Below the pieces are notes generated by a model. The model was not told the DNA's origin. It saw only the letters and a program-made list of their open reading frames with translations, and did not search any database. This document shows positions 1-8,559 of a DNA stretch of 64,000 bases, one piece after another; the stretch's first letter is position 1, and every line of letters begins with the position of its first letter. The position numbers and the translations under genes were made by a program. The stretch lies in NCBI GenBank assembly GCA_963761655.1, contig CAVXHI010000008.1:434001-498000 (forward strand). The letters run 5' to 3'. The DNA comes from RYN-122 sp963761655 (GTDB taxonomy: Bacteria; Actinomycetota; Actinomycetes; Mycobacteriales; SCTD01).

Positions 1-1
1 C

Positions 2-1582
2 GGGGTCCGCCGCTGGGCGGTCGACCCCCGCGTGCTGGCCGCCGTCACCGCCACCGCGCTCGAGGCGCTGTACCTGGTCTTCCGCCCCCAGAGCCCGGAC
101 CTGGCGGCCCAGCTCGCGCGGGCCGCCGCGGCCTCGCGGGGCGCCGGCCTGTGGTGGGCCGGCTGGTACGGCGGCGTCAACACCCCGCCGTACAGCCTGC
201 TCAGCGGCGCCCTGATGGCCAAGGCCGGAGTGCTCACGCTCGGGGTCCTGTCGACGGCGGCCGTCTGCGTGCTGGGCGCCGACCTGCTGCGCGGGACCGC
301 CCGGCCCCGGATCGGCGCGATCGCCCTGTCCGCGGTCGCGTGCGGCAACCTCGCCCAGGGCCGGCTGACCTTCGCGGCCGGCATGGCCCCCGCCCTCGCC
401 TCGCTCGTCCTGCTGCGCCGCGGCCGGACCGGGTCGGCCGTGGCGCTCGCCGCCGTCTCGGGGCTGATCAGCCCGCTGGCCGCGTTCACCCAGCTCACCG
501 CCCTCGCGGTCATGTTCCTCGTGGGCCAACCGCGCCGGCCGATCGTGATCGTCGGCGTGGCGTCCGCGCTGCCCGTCGGCGTCGTGTCCCTGCTGTTCGG
601 CCAGCCGTCGCTCATGCCGTTCAACCCCTGGGCCTGCTTCGGCGTGCTGATCGCCTGCTCCGCCGTCGTGCTCCTGCCCGTGCCGGGCACCGTGCGGGTC
701 GCGGCCGTCGTGATGGGGCTGATCGCGGTCGTCGCCTGGGCGGTCCCGTCGCCGATCGGCGTCAACGCGATCCGGGTCCCGCTCATGGTCCTCGCGCCCC
801 TGGTGCTGGCGACGGTCCACCGGGACGGCCCGATGGTCCGCTTCGCCGCGGCCGGGCTGATGGTCTGGCCGGTCATGAACCTGGTCATGGAGCTGCACAT
901 CGGGGCCGACCCCAGCAGCGGTGCCGCCTACTACGCGCCCCTGCTGCGCCAGCTCCCCGCGGCGGGGACCGCCGTCCAGCGCCTCGAGCTCGTCGACACC
1001 AAGACCCACGGCGGGGCCTTCCACGTCTCGGGGCAGGTGCCTCTCGCCCGCGGCTGGGAGCGGCAGGTCGACGTCGCCCAGAACGGCCTGTTCTACGAGG
1101 GCGAGCTCACCGCCGAGGAGTACCGGGCGTGGCTGCGCGACCGCGCCGTCGGGTGGGTCGCGCTGCCCACCGCCGAGCCCGACTTCGGCTCCCGGCGCGA
1201 GGCCGACCTCGTCCGCGCGGGCCTGCCGTACCTGACGGCGACCTGGCACAACGCCGACTGGACCCTCTACCGGGTCACCGTCGACGCTCCGGCCGCCACC
1301 GGGGGCATCACCGTCACGGCCCTGCAGGACACCGCCGTGCAGCTGAGCGCCCAGGGCCCGGCCAGCGGCGTCGTCAAGCTCGCCTGGAGCCGCCTGCTGA
1401 CGGTCCGCAGCACCAGCGACCCGCTGCTGCGCGGCTGCGTGGTGCCGGGACCGGACGGTGACGTCCGCGTGTCCGTCCCGAGCGCCGGCCGCTGGACCAT
1501 CACCGCCGACGTCGGCGAGCTGCTCGACCCCTGCTCCACCGGCACGGGGCGGCTCGGCCGCCTGGTGGTCCAGCACCGCTGA
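2..1582 (+). CDS. Polytopic membrane protein, 5'-truncated by window edge
   Basis: The reading frame is open to the left edge, so the true start probably lies outside; a GTG at 32 would give 516 aa. The first ~290 residues are a series of hydrophobic helices with short loops. The remaining ~230 residues are soluble and predicted extracytoplasmic, with alternating beta-like stretches. This architecture (multi-helix membrane part followed by an outside domain) is seen in actinobacterial GT-C-like and other cell-envelope membrane proteins, but no catalytic motif could be assigned. It precedes a run of secreted surface proteins, so an envelope or surface-polymer role is a reasonable inference only. 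The stop is followed by ~100 nt before the next gene. Confidence 0.7.
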   Translation, partial: GVRRWAVDPRVLAAVTATALEALYLVFRPQSPDLAAQLARAAAASRGAGLWWAGWYGGVNTPPYSLLSGALMAKAGVLTLGVLSTAAVCVLGADLLRGTARPRIGAIALSAVACGNLAQGRLTFAAGMAPALASLVLLRRGRTGSAVALAAVSGLISPLAAFTQLTALAVMFLVGQPRRPIVIVGVASALPVGVVSLLFGQPSLMPFNPWACFGVLIACSAVVLLPVPGTVRVAAVVMGLIAVVAWAVPSPIGVNAIRVPLMVLAPLVLATVHRDGPMVRFAAAGLMVWPVMNLVMELHIGADPSSGAAYYAPLLRQLPAAGTAVQRLELVDTKTHGGAFHVSGQVPLARGWERQVDVAQNGLFYEGELTAEEYRAWLRDRAVGWVALPTAEPDFGSRREADLVRAGLPYLTATWHNADWTLYRVTVDAPAATGGITVTALQDTAVQLSAQGPASGVVKLAWSRLLTVRSTSDPLLRGCVVPGPDGDVRVSVPSAGRWTITADVGELLDPCSTGTGRLGRLVVQHR

Positions 1583-1689
1583 TCCGCCCGTCCGGGTGAC
1601 AGCCGGGCGCCCGCGGTGGGACGGTCCTCCCCGCCACCCCCGCCACCCCCGCCGCGCACCCACCCCGCCGTCTCGCCTCAGGAGCTGCT

Positions 1690-4005
1690 GTGACCCGCAC
1701 CGAGCGCGGAACCACGCCGACCCGCCGCAAGGTCCTCGCCGTCGCCGCGGTCCTGGCGGTGGTCGCGCCCGTCACCGCGGCGCTCGCGCAGGCCCAGCCG
1801 GTCCACGCCACCTACGCCAGCTACGACGTCGGCATCTCCGGCGGCGAGCCCGGGCTCGGCTACGACCCGAAGGCCGACGCCGTGGTCTACGGCTCCGGCA
1901 CCAGCACCAAGCGGATCACGTTCGCGGAGGGGTCCTCGACGCCCACCGTCACGGTCGCGGACATCACCCCGGACACCTCGGCCACCACTCTCGACGCGAT
2001 CACCTGGACGGACCAGCGCACGTCGCGCACCTTCGTCTCGCAGCTGCTGCTGGCCTGCAGCGCGACGTCCTTCTCCGACGACGCCGGCCGCAGCTACACG
2101 CCGTCGCAGGGCTGCGGCGCCGGCACCGTGGTCGACCACCAGACCCTGGGCGGCGGGCCCTACCGCGCGCCGGCGCCCGTCCGGGCCAGCACCGCCTACC
2201 CGAACGCCGTCTACTACTGCGCGCAGGACGGCTTCCGCGGGTCCTGCGCCCGCAGCGACGACGGCGGCCTCACCTTCGGTGCCGCCGTCCCCGCCTACAA
2301 CACGCCCGCCAACACCGGGCCGGCCGGCACGGTCGGCGGCAACTGCTCGGCGATCCACGGCCACCTGCGGGTCGGCCCCGACGGCACGGTCTACCTGCCG
2401 AACAAGGGCTGCGGCGGCACCCCGACGCCGAACAACCTCACCAACAGCGAGTTCTTCGGCGGCGCCCCCGCCGTGTCCGTCAGCGAGGACAACGGCCTGA
2501 CCTGGACGGTCCGCCCCGTGCCCGGCGCTGCCAACCAGGACGAGAGCGACCCGTCGGTCGACACCGACCGGGACGGCACCGTCTACTTCGGCTGGGAGGA
2601 CGGCACGAACCCCAGCGAGACGGTCTACGGCACGACGAGCGCCGCGAAGATCGCGGTGTCGCCCGACCACGGCCGGACGTGGAGCCGCCCCTACGACGTC
2701 AGCAGCGCCCTGGGCCTCGCGAACGTCCAGTTCCCGGAGGTCATCGCCGGCGACGCCGGGCGGGCCGCGTTCTCGTTCATCGGCACCCCGACCGCCGGCG
2801 ACGACCAGCACGACGGCTTCGTCGGCGAGTGGCACCTCTACGTCGCGACGACGACCGACGGCGGCGCGAGCTGGGACACCGTCGACGCCACCCCCACCGA
2901 CCCGGTCCAGCGCGGCTGCATCTCCCTGCAGGGCACGTCCAACAAGACGGTCGCCGACACGGAGATCTGCAGCCAGCGCAACCTGCTCGACTTCAACGAC
3001 ATCACCCTCGACAAGACCGGCCGCGTGCTCGTCGCCTACGCCGACGGCTGCCCCGGTGCCTGCACCGTGGCGACCTCCACCGGCGCACGGAACAAGCTGC
3101 TCCGCCAGGAGAGCGGCCCCCTGCTGTACGTGACGGCGCCGGACGCGTCCGTCAGCTCCAGCGCCACCGCCAGCTCCAGCCCCACCACCGGCCAGACGAC
3201 GGCGCCGGCGACGACCGCTCCGGCGACGACCGCTCCGGCGACGACCGCTCCGGCGACGACCGCTCCGGCGACGACCGCTCCGGCGACGACGGCTCCGGCG
3301 ACGACCGCTCCGGCGACGACCGCTCCGGCGACGACCGCTCCGGCGACGACCGCTCCGGCGACGACCGCTCCGGCGACGACCGCTCCGGCCACGACCGCTC
3401 CGGCGACGACGGCTCCGGCCACGACCGCTCCGCCCACGACGGCGCCCGCGACCTGCCCAGCGGTGGCGCCCGTCGTGCTCGCCCGGCAGGAGATCCTGTC
3501 GGGCGCCTCCGCCGGCGTCCGGGTCTCCGGGACACCCGGCTCCGTCGTCGACCTGGTCGCGTACACCCGCCCCAGCACGCGGTACCGGACGGTGCGCAGC
3601 GCCCGGATCGGAGCGACCGGGGTCGCCGACCTGAGCCTCACCCCGCCGTCGAGCACGCGGATGTACCAGCAGCAGCGGGGCTGCGACGTCGGCCCGTCGT
3701 CGGTGCTGCGGGTCCGCACGACGCTGTCCCTCGACGTGCGCCGGACCGGTGCCGCTCGCACCTACCGCTTCTTCGGCAACAGCCTGCCCCGCCGTGCGGG
3801 CGGCCTGTCCGTGTCCCTGTACCGCGTCACCCCGAGCGGCGCCGAGGTCCTGACCTCGCGGACCCGCACGGACCCGAGGACCGGGCTGTGGTCCATCACC
3901 CGGACGTTCACCGGCACGGGCCGGACCAGGTTCGTCCTGCGGACCGCGAAGGACACCGCGAACGAGGCCGGGGCGAGCGCCGTCCGCACGGTCGCGCTCC
4001 GGTAG
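1690..4005 (+). CDS. Secreted sialidase-like (Asp-box) surface protein with Thr/Pro linker and shared C-terminal tail
   Basis: 771 aa. GTG at 1690 is preceded by AGGAG 5 nt upstream. Residues ~12-38 form a signal peptide (RRK, hydrophobic core, ALA-type cleavage). Residues ~40-490 look like a beta-propeller with four Asp-box (BNR) motifs: SDDGGLTF (~187), SEDNGLTW (~264), SPDHGRTW (~322) and TTDGGASW (~387). Asp boxes mark sialidase and related propellers; the catalytic Arg triad and Tyr of sialidases could not be verified, so it may be a non-enzymatic glycan-binding or structural protein. Residues ~505-587 are ~16 near-identical ATTAP repeats, a likely extended and possibly O-mannosylated stalk. 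Residues ~590-771 are a tail shared with the genes at 5070 and 8560. It is paralogous along its length to the 8560 gene. Confidence 0.8.
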   Translation: MTRTERGTTPTRRKVLAVAAVLAVVAPVTAALAQAQPVHATYASYDVGISGGEPGLGYDPKADAVVYGSGTSTKRITFAEGSSTPTVTVADITPDTSATTLDAITWTDQRTSRTFVSQLLLACSATSFSDDAGRSYTPSQGCGAGTVVDHQTLGGGPYRAPAPVRASTAYPNAVYYCAQDGFRGSCARSDDGGLTFGAAVPAYNTPANTGPAGTVGGNCSAIHGHLRVGPDGTVYLPNKGCGGTPTPNNLTNSEFFGGAPAVSVSEDNGLTWTVRPVPGAANQDESDPSVDTDRDGTVYFGWEDGTNPSETVYGTTSAAKIAVSPDHGRTWSRPYDVSSALGLANVQFPEVIAGDAGRAAFSFIGTPTAGDDQHDGFVGEWHLYVATTTDGGASWDTVDATPTDPVQRGCISLQGTSNKTVADTEICSQRNLLDFNDITLDKTGRVLVAYADGCPGACTVATSTGARNKLLRQESGPLLYVTAPDASVSSSATASSSPTTGQTTAPATTAPATTAPATTAPATTAPATTAPATTAPATTAPATTAPATTAPATTAPATTAPATTAPATTAPATTAPATTAPPTTAPATCPAVAPVVLARQEILSGASAGVRVSGTPGSVVDLVAYTRPSTRYRTVRSARIGATGVADLSLTPPSSTRMYQQQRGCDVGPSSVLRVRTTLSLDVRRTGAARTYRFFGNSLPRRAGGLSVSLYRVTPSGAEVLTSRTRTDPRTGLWSITRTFTGTGRTRFVLRTAKDTANEAGASAVRTVALR
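3205..3450 (+). repeat. 15-bp in-frame tandem repeat (ATTAP linker)
   Basis: About 16 copies of a 15-bp unit (GCGACGACCGCTCCG with rare C-to-G changes) code for ATTAP. Copies are nearly identical at the DNA level, including third positions, so the array expanded recently and is prone to slippage. Because 15 is a multiple of three, unit gain or loss would change stalk length without breaking the frame. Confidence 0.9.
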
Positions 4006-4033
4006 CGGGACACCGCGTGCGCTCTCCGGGCGG

Positions 4034-4969
4034 ATGACCTCTCCTCGCGTCCCGGCGCGGCAGCGCGGCCCGGTGCTGGTCGGGGCCGCGGTCGCGGCCG
4101 GCGTGGGGGCCGTGGCGCTGGTGCACCGGGCCGTGATCGCCGACGGCGCGACCAGCCTCCGAGCGGCTGACCGGGGCTGGCTGGCCGTCGCGGTCCTGGC
4201 CGCTGCCGCGGTCTGGCTGGTGGGCGCGGTGGCGCAGGCGGGCTCGGTCGACGTCCGGCTGCCGCGGGGACAGCTGCTGGCGGTGCAGGTCGCCGGGTCG
4301 TGCGTCAACCAGGTGGTGCCGGCAGGCCTCGGCGGGCTGGCGGTCAACCTGCGGTTCTTCCGCAGGCAGGGGCTCACCACCGCGACCGCCCTCGGCGCCG
4401 TGGCGCTGGGCGCCGCCGTCACCGTGGTCACGCACGTGCTGCTGCTGGTCGTGCTGGCGCTCGCCGCCCCGGCCCTGCTCGCCCGGCTCGCCGACGCCGC
4501 GCACCTGCCCCACCTCGGTCTGCGCTGGCTGCTGCTGCTCGTCCCGCTCGTGCTCGCCGCCCCGCTGCTCACGCGGGTGCGCTGGTCCGAGCGCCTGCGC
4601 GACGACGCCGCCCGGCTCGCCCGGACGGCGCGGGACCCCGCCCGGGCCGCGCAGCTGTGGCTCGGCTCGGCGAGCGGCCCGCTGCTGCACGGCCTGGCCC
4701 TGCTGGCGGTCCTGCGGGCACTGTCGGTCGACGTCGCCCTGATGCCGGTCGTCGTGTACCTCGCCGCCTCCGCGCTGTCGGCCCTCGTGCCCAGCCCGGG
4801 CGGTGTGGGTGCCCTCGACGTCGTCCTCGTCGCCGGGCTGACCGGGGCCGGGCTGCCGGCGTCGACCGCGGTGGCCGGCGTCGTCGGGTACCGGCTGGTC
4901 ACGGTGTGGCTGCCGCTGCTGCCGTCGGCGCTCATGCTGCTCGTCGTCGTCCGGCGCCGGATCGTCTAG
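4034..4969 (+). CDS. Flippase-like membrane protein (lysylphosphatidylglycerol synthase TM-domain family)
   Basis: 311 aa, with about eight hydrophobic segments and short charged loops. The layout, the NQVVPAGLGG segment near residue 95 and the glycine/proline-rich SALVPSPGGVGALD segment near residue 250 fit the LPG_synthase_TM / UPF0104 family, whose members flip or modify membrane lipids or act with glycosyltransferases. There is no C-terminal aminoacyl-transferase domain, so it is not a full MprF. It lies between two genes for secreted proteins that share a tail, so it may help make or move a lipid-linked envelope precursor (inference). ATG start, 28 nt after the preceding stop. Confidence 0.75.
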   Translation: MTSPRVPARQRGPVLVGAAVAAGVGAVALVHRAVIADGATSLRAADRGWLAVAVLAAAAVWLVGAVAQAGSVDVRLPRGQLLAVQVAGSCVNQVVPAGLGGLAVNLRFFRRQGLTTATALGAVALGAAVTVVTHVLLLVVLALAAPALLARLADAAHLPHLGLRWLLLLVPLVLAAPLLTRVRWSERLRDDAARLARTARDPARAAQLWLGSASGPLLHGLALLAVLRALSVDVALMPVVVYLAASALSALVPSPGGVGALDVVLVAGLTGAGLPASTAVAGVVGYRLVTVWLPLLPSALMLLVVVRRRIV

Positions 4970-5069
4970 GGGGACATCTCACACGGAGCCCGGGCAGGGA
5001 CGGACGGCCCGACGGCGAACACCTCAGGGCCGGCAGGTCGCTCTGCCGCGTCGACGAGAGGCTCCTCCC

Positions 5070-8006
5070 TTGCGCCGCGCCCTGCTCCTCCTGCCGCTCA
5101 CCGCCCTGCTGCTGCCGCTCGTGCCGGCCGCTGCCGCGCCGAACTGCTACGGCACGACGCCGTCCGACCTCTGCGGGGGACGCGTCGTCGCCGAGCCGCA
5201 GGAGTCGACGACCTTCCAGCAGTACGACGGGCCGGTCGAGAGCCTCCAGCAGAGCCTCGAGGCGATCGAGCAGCTGGCGCCCCGCTACGTCGAGGTCGGT
5301 CCGATCTCGGAGTTCACCGGGGCGGTGCCCGAGCAGCAGAGCTTCGGCAAGAGGCGGCTCTGGGTCGTGCGGCTGACCGACGAGGCCGTGCCCCGGGAGG
5401 GCAAGAAGCAGGTCGCGGCGTCGCTGTCGGTGCACGCGCTCGAGCCTGCGGGGCGCGAGGGCGGGATCCGCTGGGCCGAGGACATCGCCCGCGCCGCCGC
5501 CGCCCTGCCCGGCACCGACGCCCCGCTGTACGCCGGCGACGTCGCCAAGCCGGTCTCCCAGGTGCTGGCCGGGACCGAGGTCTGGCTGGCGTTCCTCAAC
5601 CCCGACGGCTGGGCCGCGGGCGACCTCGACAGCAGCGACCCCGGGCCGGGGTTCGTGCGCGCCAACGACCGCGGCCAGGACCTCAACCGCGACTACCCGA
5701 CCGTCGGCTGGTACGACCGGCTGACCAGCAGCCGCGGGGTGGCCGAGTCCGAGCCCGAGACGAAGGCGTGGGTGCAGCTGGTCGACAGCTTCCCGGCGCT
5801 GACGACCTCCACCGACATCCACGGCGAGAACACCACCCCGAACGAGGCCTTCTCCGACCTCATCATCCCGGCCGGGCAGTGGACGCCGAAGCGGCAGGCG
5901 CAGGTCGGCCAGCTGTCGAAGCACATGATCCGCACCATCGAGCGGTCGTTCGAGAAGCAGGGCGTCGTCCTGAACGACGTCTTCGGCGCGGCGCCGTCGG
6001 GCGACGGCATGACCCCCCGGAAGCCCGCCAACGTCGCCGCCAGCTACGACATCGTCGGCTACGACGACTCCGGGTTCATGGGCGACTGGTTCAGCCAGCG
6101 CCAGGACAGCGTCCACATGGACGTCGAGAACTTCCTCAGCAACATCGCCCCGAACAACGCCTTCCTGCCGCTCGTGGAGCAGGCCCACGTCGCCGGGGTC
6201 CGCGGCATCCTCGAGTCGGTCGCCGTCGAGGCCCTCATCACGCAGGACGTCGCCCCGGTCCTGGCCATGAAGCGGGTCGCCTACCTCGAGGACGGCGTCC
6301 GCACCACCTCCGCCGACGGCGTCGGCGCGGGCGGCGGCGCCATCGCGGGGGAGGAGCAGATCGCGTACGACGTCTCCCGGACGGCGTACTTCGAGGTGCT
6401 CGAGAAGACCCTGGGCCGGCCGGTCGACGGGCTGCCGATCGCCGACGTGCCCGGTGCGGACCTGTCCGGCTACGACTCCGTCGTCGTCCCCGACGACGCC
6501 ACGCTCCCGGCCGAGACCCTGGCGGCGCTGAAGGCGTACGCCCAGTCGGGCGGGCAGCTCGTCCTCACCGACCGGGCGGTCGGCCTCGCGGACGACCTGG
6601 GGCTCGTCGCCCCGGCCGACCTCACCCTGAACCGGACCGACGCCGGCCACGTCGACTTCGTCGCGCCGCTTGGCGACCACCCGTACGAGGCCGGCCTGGT
6701 CGGCAAGCCCAGCCAGACGTACTACGAGGTCATGCTCGGCTTCCCCTCGCAGGGCCGGGCACCCAACTACGGCATCACGCGCACGGCCTGGACGGCGAAG
6801 GGCGGCACGACGGTCGCCACGGTCGGGCCCCAGGGCGGCGCCTCGCCGAACACCGCGATCGGGTCGATGCCGCTCGGTCAGGGCAAGGTCGTCGTCCTCG
6901 GTGCGCTCCTCCCGCAGGCCATCGAGGAGCTGAAGCTCGAGAACGGCACCGTCGTCCAGACGCCGCACCCGTTCGGCCTGGCCGACTACGCCGTGACCAT
7001 CACCGGCGGGCGGGTCCTCGACAACGTGCTCGCCTACAGCCGCCCGGGCAGCACGACGTCGAGCCCCAGCCCGAGCGCCACGACCGCGGTGTCCACCTCG
7101 CCGTCGCCGTCGGAGTCGCCCTCGGAGTCCACGTCGCCGTCGCCCTCGCCCTCGCTGTCGGTCTCGCCGTCCGCGGAGCCGTCGGTGTCCCCGTCCGTCG
7201 AGCCGTCGCTGTCGCCCTCGCCCTCGCTCACGAGCGCGGCGCCGACGGAGCCGGTCACGACGACCGCTCCCGCGACGACCGCTCCGCCGACGACGCCTCC
7301 CGCGACGACGGCTCCGGCGACGACGGCACCGGCGACGACGGCTCCGGCGACGACGGCTCCGCCCACGACGGCTCCGCCCACGACGGCTCCGCCCACGACG
7401 GCTCCGCCCACGACCGCTCCCGCGACGACGGCTCCGCCCACGACCACGCCTCCGGTCAGCTGCGTCAGCGGTCCCGTCGGCCTGCCGACCCCCAGCGTCC
7501 GGTCCGGCTCGCCGGCCCTCGTCCGGCTGGGCGGCACCCCCGGTGCCACGGTCGACCTGTACGCGTACACCCGGCCCTCCACGGCCTACCGGGTGGTCCG
7601 GACGGTCGTCGTCCCGGCGGGCGGCCCGGCCGAGGTCAGCCTGACGGCGCCGTCGAACACCCGGATGTACGCCCAGCAGCGCGGCTGCGCGGAGGGACCG
7701 TCGTCGGTGCTGACGGTCCGGTCGACGGTCTCGGTGGACGCCCGGCGCACCGGAGCGCGCACCTACCGGTTCTCGGGCAACAGCCTCCCGCTGCGCCCCG
7801 AGGGCCTCGCCCTCGCGCTGTACCGCGTGACCGACGACGGCCGCGAGGTGCTGACCGCCCGCACGCGCACCGACCCGGCGACCGGCCGGTGGACCCTCAC
7901 GAGGCGCTTCACCGGGAGCGGCACGTTCGGCTTCGTCGTCCGCACGCCGCAGGACCTCACCAACGCCGCCGGCACCAGCAGCCGCCGCACGGTGGTCGTG
8001 CGGTGA
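5070..8006 (+). CDS. Secreted M14-family zinc carboxypeptidase with Ser/Pro and Thr/Pro linkers and shared tail
   Basis: 978 aa from TTG 5070, with GAGAGG ~8 nt upstream. A signal peptide occupies residues 1-23. The peptidase domain (about 30-430) carries the M14 zinc site: H and E in SVHALEP, then the second His in DIHGENTT, with the substrate-pocket LNRDYP and FLNPDGW motifs between. Residues ~440-650 look like an alpha/beta domain typical of large actinobacterial M14 proteins. A Ser/Pro/Glu-rich stretch and then ~14 TTAPx repeats (residues ~665-795) lead to the C-terminal tail (797-978), which matches the tails of the 1690 and 8560 proteins. Probable role: surface or extracellular peptidase. 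Its stop overlaps the start of the next gene (GTGA). Confidence 0.85.
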   Translation: MRRALLLLPLTALLLPLVPAAAAPNCYGTTPSDLCGGRVVAEPQESTTFQQYDGPVESLQQSLEAIEQLAPRYVEVGPISEFTGAVPEQQSFGKRRLWVVRLTDEAVPREGKKQVAASLSVHALEPAGREGGIRWAEDIARAAAALPGTDAPLYAGDVAKPVSQVLAGTEVWLAFLNPDGWAAGDLDSSDPGPGFVRANDRGQDLNRDYPTVGWYDRLTSSRGVAESEPETKAWVQLVDSFPALTTSTDIHGENTTPNEAFSDLIIPAGQWTPKRQAQVGQLSKHMIRTIERSFEKQGVVLNDVFGAAPSGDGMTPRKPANVAASYDIVGYDDSGFMGDWFSQRQDSVHMDVENFLSNIAPNNAFLPLVEQAHVAGVRGILESVAVEALITQDVAPVLAMKRVAYLEDGVRTTSADGVGAGGGAIAGEEQIAYDVSRTAYFEVLEKTLGRPVDGLPIADVPGADLSGYDSVVVPDDATLPAETLAALKAYAQSGGQLVLTDRAVGLADDLGLVAPADLTLNRTDAGHVDFVAPLGDHPYEAGLVGKPSQTYYEVMLGFPSQGRAPNYGITRTAWTAKGGTTVATVGPQGGASPNTAIGSMPLGQGKVVVLGALLPQAIEELKLENGTVVQTPHPFGLADYAVTITGGRVLDNVLAYSRPGSTTSSPSPSATTAVSTSPSPSESPSESTSPSPSPSLSVSPSAEPSVSPSVEPSLSPSPSLTSAAPTEPVTTTAPATTAPPTTPPATTAPATTAPATTAPATTAPPTTAPPTTAPPTTAPPTTAPATTAPPTTTPPVSCVSGPVGLPTPSVRSGSPALVRLGGTPGATVDLYAYTRPSTAYRVVRTVVVPAGGPAEVSLTAPSNTRMYAQQRGCAEGPSSVLTVRSTVSVDARRTGARTYRFSGNSLPLRPEGLALALYRVTDDGREVLTARTRTDPATGRWTLTRRFTGSGTFGFVVRTPQDLTNAAGTSSRRTVVVR
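7090..7452 (+). repeat. Low-complexity linker repeats (SPSPSES and TTAP/PTTAP)
   Basis: Two adjacent in-frame tracts: a serine/proline/glutamate tract (7090-7235) and a 15-bp TTAPx tract (7258-7452). The second encodes the same kind of peptide as the 3205 array but differs in third positions and in Pro/Ala alternation, so the arrays in the neighbouring genes expanded separately. Confidence 0.85.
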
Positions 8007-8464
8007 CCGGGCGCTCCCTGCTCGCGGGGGCCGCGGTGCTCGTGGTCACCGGCTGCACGGGCGCGACGCCGGCTGCTGCACCGCGGGCGGCCGTCGTGCA
8101 GGGGACCAGCCTCGTCGACGGCAGCACCACCTGCACCCCTGCCCCGGCTCGGCTGCCCCGCCTGCCGGACGCGTTCCCGGTCGACGTCCCGCTCCCGGCC
8201 GGCACGGTGCTGACCGACGTCGGCAGCGCCGACGGACAGCAGACCGTGACGGGCCGGGTCGTCGGCGAGCCGGCGGACGTCCTCGACCACTTCCGGACCG
8301 CGTTCACCGCAGCCGGCCTGGTCGTCGGCCGGGACGAGGTGGAGGGCCGCTCCGGGCAGCTGACCTTCCTCGGCGGCCGCAGCGAGGGCGGCCTCGCCGT
8401 CGCCCGGAGCCGCTGCCCCCAGGGCTCGTCCCAGTTCACCCTGCACGCCCGGCAGACCCCGTGA
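8003..8464 (+). CDS. Small secreted lipoprotein, unknown function
   Basis: 153 aa. GTG 8003 overlaps the M14 peptidase stop (GTGA), a strong sign of translational coupling. The N-terminus is a lipoprotein signal with lipobox VVTGC, putting the acylated Cys at about residue 18. The mature part contains PVDVPLPAGTVLTDV and a DVLDHFRTAFTAAGL helix, a fold seen in many short actinobacterial lipoproteins. No enzymatic motif was found. Coupling to the peptidase suggests a cell-surface partner or chaperone for it (inference). Its stop lies about 95 nt before the start chosen for the next gene. Confidence 0.7.
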   Translation: MTGRSLLAGAAVLVVTGCTGATPAAAPRAAVVQGTSLVDGSTTCTPAPARLPRLPDAFPVDVPLPAGTVLTDVGSADGQQTVTGRVVGEPADVLDHFRTAFTAAGLVVGRDEVEGRSGQLTFLGGRSEGGLAVARSRCPQGSSQFTLHARQTP

Positions 8465-8559
8465 CGGCGCGGACCCGGCTCCTGCGCCTCGCGGGTCCCG
8501 GCCGTCTCCGCCTGCCACACTCCACCGCACGACCTGCGCACGACCCCTTGGAGATGCCT

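Noticed and set aside
3205..3450. Possible CRISPR array
   Set aside because: The 15-bp units are contiguous, have no spacers and are in frame with a protein linker.
1678..4935. 1085-codon minus-strand frame
   Set aside because: It lies opposite the Asp-box protein and the flippase-like gene; the tandem repeat produces a long Arg/Gly run in every frame. No domain is recognisable.
7034..7582. Gly/Val-rich minus-strand ORF (AVVAGAVV repeats), also seen opposite 3036-3761 and 10244-10882
   Set aside because: They are the reverse translation of the Thr/Pro linkers.
5768..8464. 898-codon + frame over the M14 gene
   Set aside because: Only its last 153 codons (from GTG 8003) form a real gene, the lipoprotein; the rest is a shadow of the peptidase.
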